From NCBI GenBank assembly GCA_038244055.1, contig JBBRTW010000392.1:1-7042 (forward strand): DNA of 7,042 bases. Direction: 5' to 3'. Source of the DNA: DASPKW01 sp038244055 (GTDB taxonomy: Bacteria > Planctomycetota > Phycisphaerae > Tepidisphaerales > Tepidisphaeraceae). Positions 6,082 to 7,042 of this stretch are shown here, piece by piece. Below the pieces are notes generated by a model, which saw only the letters and a program-made list of their open reading frames with translations, made no database searches and was not told the DNA's origin. Within the stretch, counting starts at the first letter, position 1, and each line of letters opens with the position of its first letter. A program made the translations under genes and the position numbers.

Positions 6082-6089
6082 CAGGCGAC

Positions 6090-7042
6090 ATGGCGCGTCC
6101 CGTCACGTTGTTCACCGGGCAGTGGGCCGACCTATCTTTTGAGACGATCTGCCAGAAGGCGAAAAGCTTCGGATACGAAGGCATCGAGCTGGCCTGCTGG
6201 GGCGATCACTTTGAGGTCGATAAGGCCCTCAAGGACAAGAACTATTGCAAGAGCCGCTGGGACATCCTGGCCGCCAATGGGTTGAATGCGCATGCGCTGT
6301 CGGCGCACCTGGTCGGGCAGGCGATCTGCGATCTGATCGACGAGCGGCATAAGCTGATCCTGCCGCCGGAGGTGTGGGGCGATGGGGACCCCGAGGGCGT
6401 GCGCGGGCGGGCGGCGCAGCGCATGAAGGACACCGCCAGGGCGGCGCGGCTCTTCGCGGATGCGCGGCCGGACAAGTGCCCGGCCATTCCCGGTTTCGGC
6501 GCGGTGGTGAACGGGTTTACGGGGTCGAGCGTATGGCACAGCATCTATGCCTTCCCTCCCACGGATCAGAAATACTGGCAGAAGGGTTTTGACGATTTCG
6601 CAAAACGCTTCGGGCCGATCCTGGAGGAGTTCGAGAAGCAGAACGTGAACTTCGCATTGGAAGTGCATCCAACCGAAATCGCCTTCGACATCGCCAGCGC
6701 GCAGCGGGCGGTGGAGGCGGTCAAGGGGCACAAGCGGTTTGGATTCAACTACGATCCGTCACACCTCGGATATCAGCATGTGGATTACGTCAAGTTTATC
6801 CGCGATTTCGGATCGCGGATTTACCACGTGCATATGAAGGATGCCTGGTGGGGACATGGCAATGGGGATGCGGGCGTGTTCGGCGGGCATACGACTTTCG
6901 CCGATGCGCGCAGGTATTGGGATTTCCGGTCGCTGGGGCATGGGGATATCAAGTTCGAGGACATCATCGTGGCGCTGAACGATGTGAGGTATCCCGGCCC
7001 GCTGAGCGTGGAATGGGAAGACAGCCGGATGGACCGCGAGCA
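6090..7042 (+). CDS. Sugar phosphate isomerase/epimerase (xylose isomerase-like TIM barrel), 3'-truncated by window
   Basis: The frame stays open to the window end: 317 codons plus two bases, with no stop reached. The protein begins MARPVTLFTGQWADLSFE and has no signal peptide, so it is likely cytoplasmic. It belongs to the AP_endonuc_2 / xylose isomerase-like TIM-barrel family (PF01261). The metal-binding and catalytic set expected of these epimerases is visible: Glu191 in ALEVHPTE, Asp222 and His225 in NYDPSHLGY, His248 in YHVHMKD, and Glu308 in LSVEWED, along with GYEGIEL (28-34) near the N-terminus and LGHGDIKF (282-289). An insert at about 253-280, rich in Trp, Gly and His (DAWWGHGNGDAGVFGGH), sits before the final strand, as in the larger planctomycete-type members. 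Such proteins isomerise or epimerise ketoses or inositols, and some hydrate or lyse keto-sugar intermediates. The exact substrate cannot be read from sequence. It is divergent from the kinase and has its own promoter and a strong ribosome binding site. Confidence 0.87.
   Translation, partial: MARPVTLFTGQWADLSFETICQKAKSFGYEGIELACWGDHFEVDKALKDKNYCKSRWDILAANGLNAHALSAHLVGQAICDLIDERHKLILPPEVWGDGDPEGVRGRAAQRMKDTARAARLFADARPDKCPAIPGFGAVVNGFTGSSVWHSIYAFPPTDQKYWQKGFDDFAKRFGPILEEFEKQNVNFALEVHPTEIAFDIASAQRAVEAVKGHKRFGFNYDPSHLGYQHVDYVKFIRDFGSRIYHVHMKDAWWGHGNGDAGVFGGHTTFADARRYWDFRSLGHGDIKFEDIIVALNDVRYPGPLSVEWEDSRMDRE

Larger units (their letters stand above)
5773..6089. other. Divergent intergenic region between hybrid kinase and sugar isomerase genes
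   Basis: About 317 bases separate the two divergent starts. The isomerase side holds a TTGACA promoter match, a perfect palindrome and a strong ribosome binding site. The kinase side (about 5773-5900) is AT-richer than the coding DNA, with an A/T-run at 5808-5814 and a T-run at about 5933-5940. I found no convincing -35/-10 pair for the kinase. Short open frames here look like chance. An in-frame N-terminal extension of the kinase through this stretch cannot be fully excluded. Confidence 0.6.

Noticed and set aside
6132..6731. A 199-codon minus-strand frame across the sugar isomerase
   Set aside because: The plus-strand frame has an excellent ribosome binding site and all expected TIM-barrel metal-site motifs; the antisense frame has none.
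1255..7042. A single sugar-degradation operon containing the DUF1080 and isomerase genes
   Set aside because: Two minus-strand genes, a hairpin terminator and a divergent promoter region lie between them. Any metabolic link is by function, not by a shared transcript.

Overview
The window is a GC-rich (roughly 60% by eye) bacterial chromosomal segment with five protein-coding genes, two of them cut by the window edges. The gene mix is a rhamnulokinase-type sugar kinase, a secreted DUF1080 protein, an orphan hslV protease gene, a large CHASE3/PAS hybrid histidine kinase and a xylose-isomerase-like sugar isomerase/epimerase. With the long intergenic repeats, this resembles Planctomycetota (perhaps Phycisphaerae-like) or a related PVC-group lineage. 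That assignment is inference from gene content only, since no rRNA or marker gene is present. No tRNA, rRNA, CRISPR array, transposase, phage gene or integration site was seen.

Layout. Bases 2-1105 (+) hold the C-terminal three quarters of a rhamnulokinase-like FGGY kinase. Bases 1106-1254 hold an inverted array of an 8-bp tandem repeat, a candidate promoter and a ribosome binding site. Bases 1255-2055 (+) encode an exported DUF1080 (3-keto-disaccharide hydrolase family) protein. Bases 2056-2159 hold a near-perfect 31-bp hairpin built on a 7-bp tandem repeat, lying between convergent genes. Bases 2160-2696 (-) encode HslV, preceded by a promoter whose predicted transcript would be nearly leaderless. 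Bases 2767-5772 (-) encode a 1001-residue hybrid histidine kinase. Its C-terminal receiver domain has its own in-frame Shine-Dalgarno sequence and ATG. Bases 5773-6089 are a divergent intergenic region with a sigma70-like promoter and a perfect palindrome. Bases 6090-7042 (+) encode a TIM-barrel sugar isomerase/epimerase that runs off the window.

How the genes fit together. The sugar kinase, the DUF1080 protein and the isomerase all fit carbohydrate degradation: sugar phosphorylation inside the cell, cleavage of oxidised (3-keto) glycosides in the envelope, and sugar isomerisation or hydration. They do not form one operon, because the kinase and hslV lie between them on the opposite strand. 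The hybrid kinase could be co-transcribed with hslV (70-bp gap), but hslV also has a good promoter of its own.

The most unusual content is non-coding. Two neighbouring intergenic regions each carry a tandem short repeat followed by its reverse complement, using different repeat words but the same design. They look like terminator-type hairpins made from microsatellites. The second most interesting point is the possible separate translation of the receiver domain from within the hybrid kinase gene. I found no clear multi-gene undescribed system.
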